Source of the DNA: Levilactobacillus suantsaiihabitans | Lineage (GTDB): Bacteria; Bacillota; Bacilli; Lactobacillales; Lactobacillaceae | Direction: 5' to 3' | Length of the DNA: 64,000 nucleotides | Assembly (NCBI RefSeq): GCF_004745505.1 | Contig: NZ_RKLX01000006.1 | Coordinates: 62,001-126,000, forward strand | Shown: piece by piece, positions 63,607 to 64,000 of the stretch | Layout: the number at the start of each line of letters is the position of its first letter | How positions within the stretch are numbered: position 1 is the stretch's first letter | Notes under the pieces: generated by a model | The model's input: the letters and a program-made list of their open reading frames with translations, nothing else | Databases searched by the model: none | Told to the model about the DNA's origin: nothing | Made by a program: the position numbers and the translations under genes

Positions 63607-64000
63607 GTGCTGTCACAAGAACAGACTGAAGCGCTCTTTAAGGTCCTCGATGAATCGACGACGACCTTACAAGCAGCGCTAAGCACATCTTATTTAGATG
63701 CGTTCGTTGAGACGGGAGATAACCTCTTAAACGGACAAGTTCAAGTTGAAGACGGTCGCCCTGATCAGGAGACCGTGGCCAAACTGACCGACCTCTATCA
63801 ACAGGCCGATTGGCAAAGCTTTGATAGCGAAACGGTTCGGCGGGCGGTGCAACTGGCCATGTTAAAGGCGATTCGCATCGACGAAATCCAAGCCAATCAT
63901 CAGTTAACGCCTGATACGATTGCTTACATCATGGGGTACTTGGTGACCCGGCTGGAAAAGGGCAAGTCCCACTTGACCTTACTGGACCTCACGGTAGGGA
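63607..64000 (+). CDS. Class I SAM-dependent methyltransferase (YtxK-like), N-terminal part
   Basis: The gene runs off the window end; 131 codons are visible from GTG 63607, with AAGGAGG upstream. The first 115 residues are a helical N-terminal domain; the sequence ends at SHLTLLDLTVG, which looks like the beginning of the SAM-binding motif I (normally D-P-x-x-G-T-G-N-L). In lactobacilli this family lies between comG and ackA. The function is inferred from context and family. Confidence 0.8.
   Translation, partial: MLSQEQTEALFKVLDESTTTLQAALSTSYLDAFVETGDNLLNGQVQVEDGRPDQETVAKLTDLYQQADWQSFDSETVRRAVQLAMLKAIRIDEIQANHQLTPDTIAYIMGYLVTRLEKGKSHLTLLDLTVG

Overview
The window is about 52% GC and carries a chromosomal core of a lactic acid bacterium of the family Lactobacillaceae. 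Gene order (cinA-recA-rny, mutS-mutL-ruvAB-queA-tgt-yajC, alaS-ireB-ruvX, zapA-cvpA-mutS2-trxA, murI-rdgB, pepQ/ccpA, yebC-comG operon) and protein style fit a high-GC, Levilactobacillus-like species. That placement is inference; no rRNA or tRNA gene is present to test it.

Layout. 1-464: end of minD. 465-3134: T-box leader with a second, stem-I-less T-box-like module, then an amino-acid ABC transporter (permease, ATPase, lipoprotein). 4047-8318: yfmF-yfmH M16 proteins, a RodZ-like protein, pgsA. 8400-8610: a four-repeat type I-E CRISPR relic without cas genes. 8812-13072: cinA, recA, rny. 13286-14107: an AT-richer secreted protein. 14605-25574: ymdB-like phosphodiesterase, mutS, mutL, ruvA, ruvB, queA, tgt. 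25646-30380: yajC, dinB, nrnA-like, DEAD-box helicase. 30945-39656: T-box-controlled alaS, ireB, ruvX, DUF1292, zapA, cvpA, mutS2, trxA. 39734-45518: yslB, murI, rdgB, yfcE-like, cbpB, a small membrane protein, mscS, DUF948 and YtxH-like proteins. 46283-49776: pepQ and ccpA, divergent around a cre site, then an unknown membrane protein. 50237-56256: a lipoprotein, a truncated paralogue, and a 1361-residue LPXTG/BspA-type surface protein. 56683-58894: glutamine-type ABC transporter with fused binding protein and permease. 59178-64000: yebC, the seven-gene comG operon, and the start of a methyltransferase.

How the genes work together. Much of the window is DNA maintenance and exchange: CinA, RecA and ComG for transformation; RecA, RuvAB and DinB for recombination and SOS; MutS and MutL for mismatch repair. 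cinA and comGA share an ungapped promoter block of about 40 bp, the likely competence sigma-factor (ComX/SigH-type) promoter. recA additionally has its own LexA box and sigma-A promoter. Two T-box leaders tie amino-acid uptake and alaS to tRNA charging, and CcpA appears to control itself and pepQ.

The least ordinary feature is the intergenic DNA. Most large gaps hold members of three dispersed, highly structured repeat families, named F1, F2 and F3 here. F1 is about 190 bp: a 12-17 bp outer stem encloses three hairpins. Between copies the stems change sequence with compensatory substitutions, while loops and junctions stay fixed, the signature expected of a conserved RNA or single-stranded DNA fold. 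Full or nearly full copies lie at 3741, 23519 (-), 24183, 26570, 30711, 43112 (-) and 45977, with truncated ones elsewhere. F2 (18155, 35449) is a second branched family with covarying stems. F3 (3527, 35227, 56487, truncated 14160) is a long palindrome joined to a terminator-like hairpin. I do not recognise F1 or F2 as a described element; this is the best candidate here for something undescribed.
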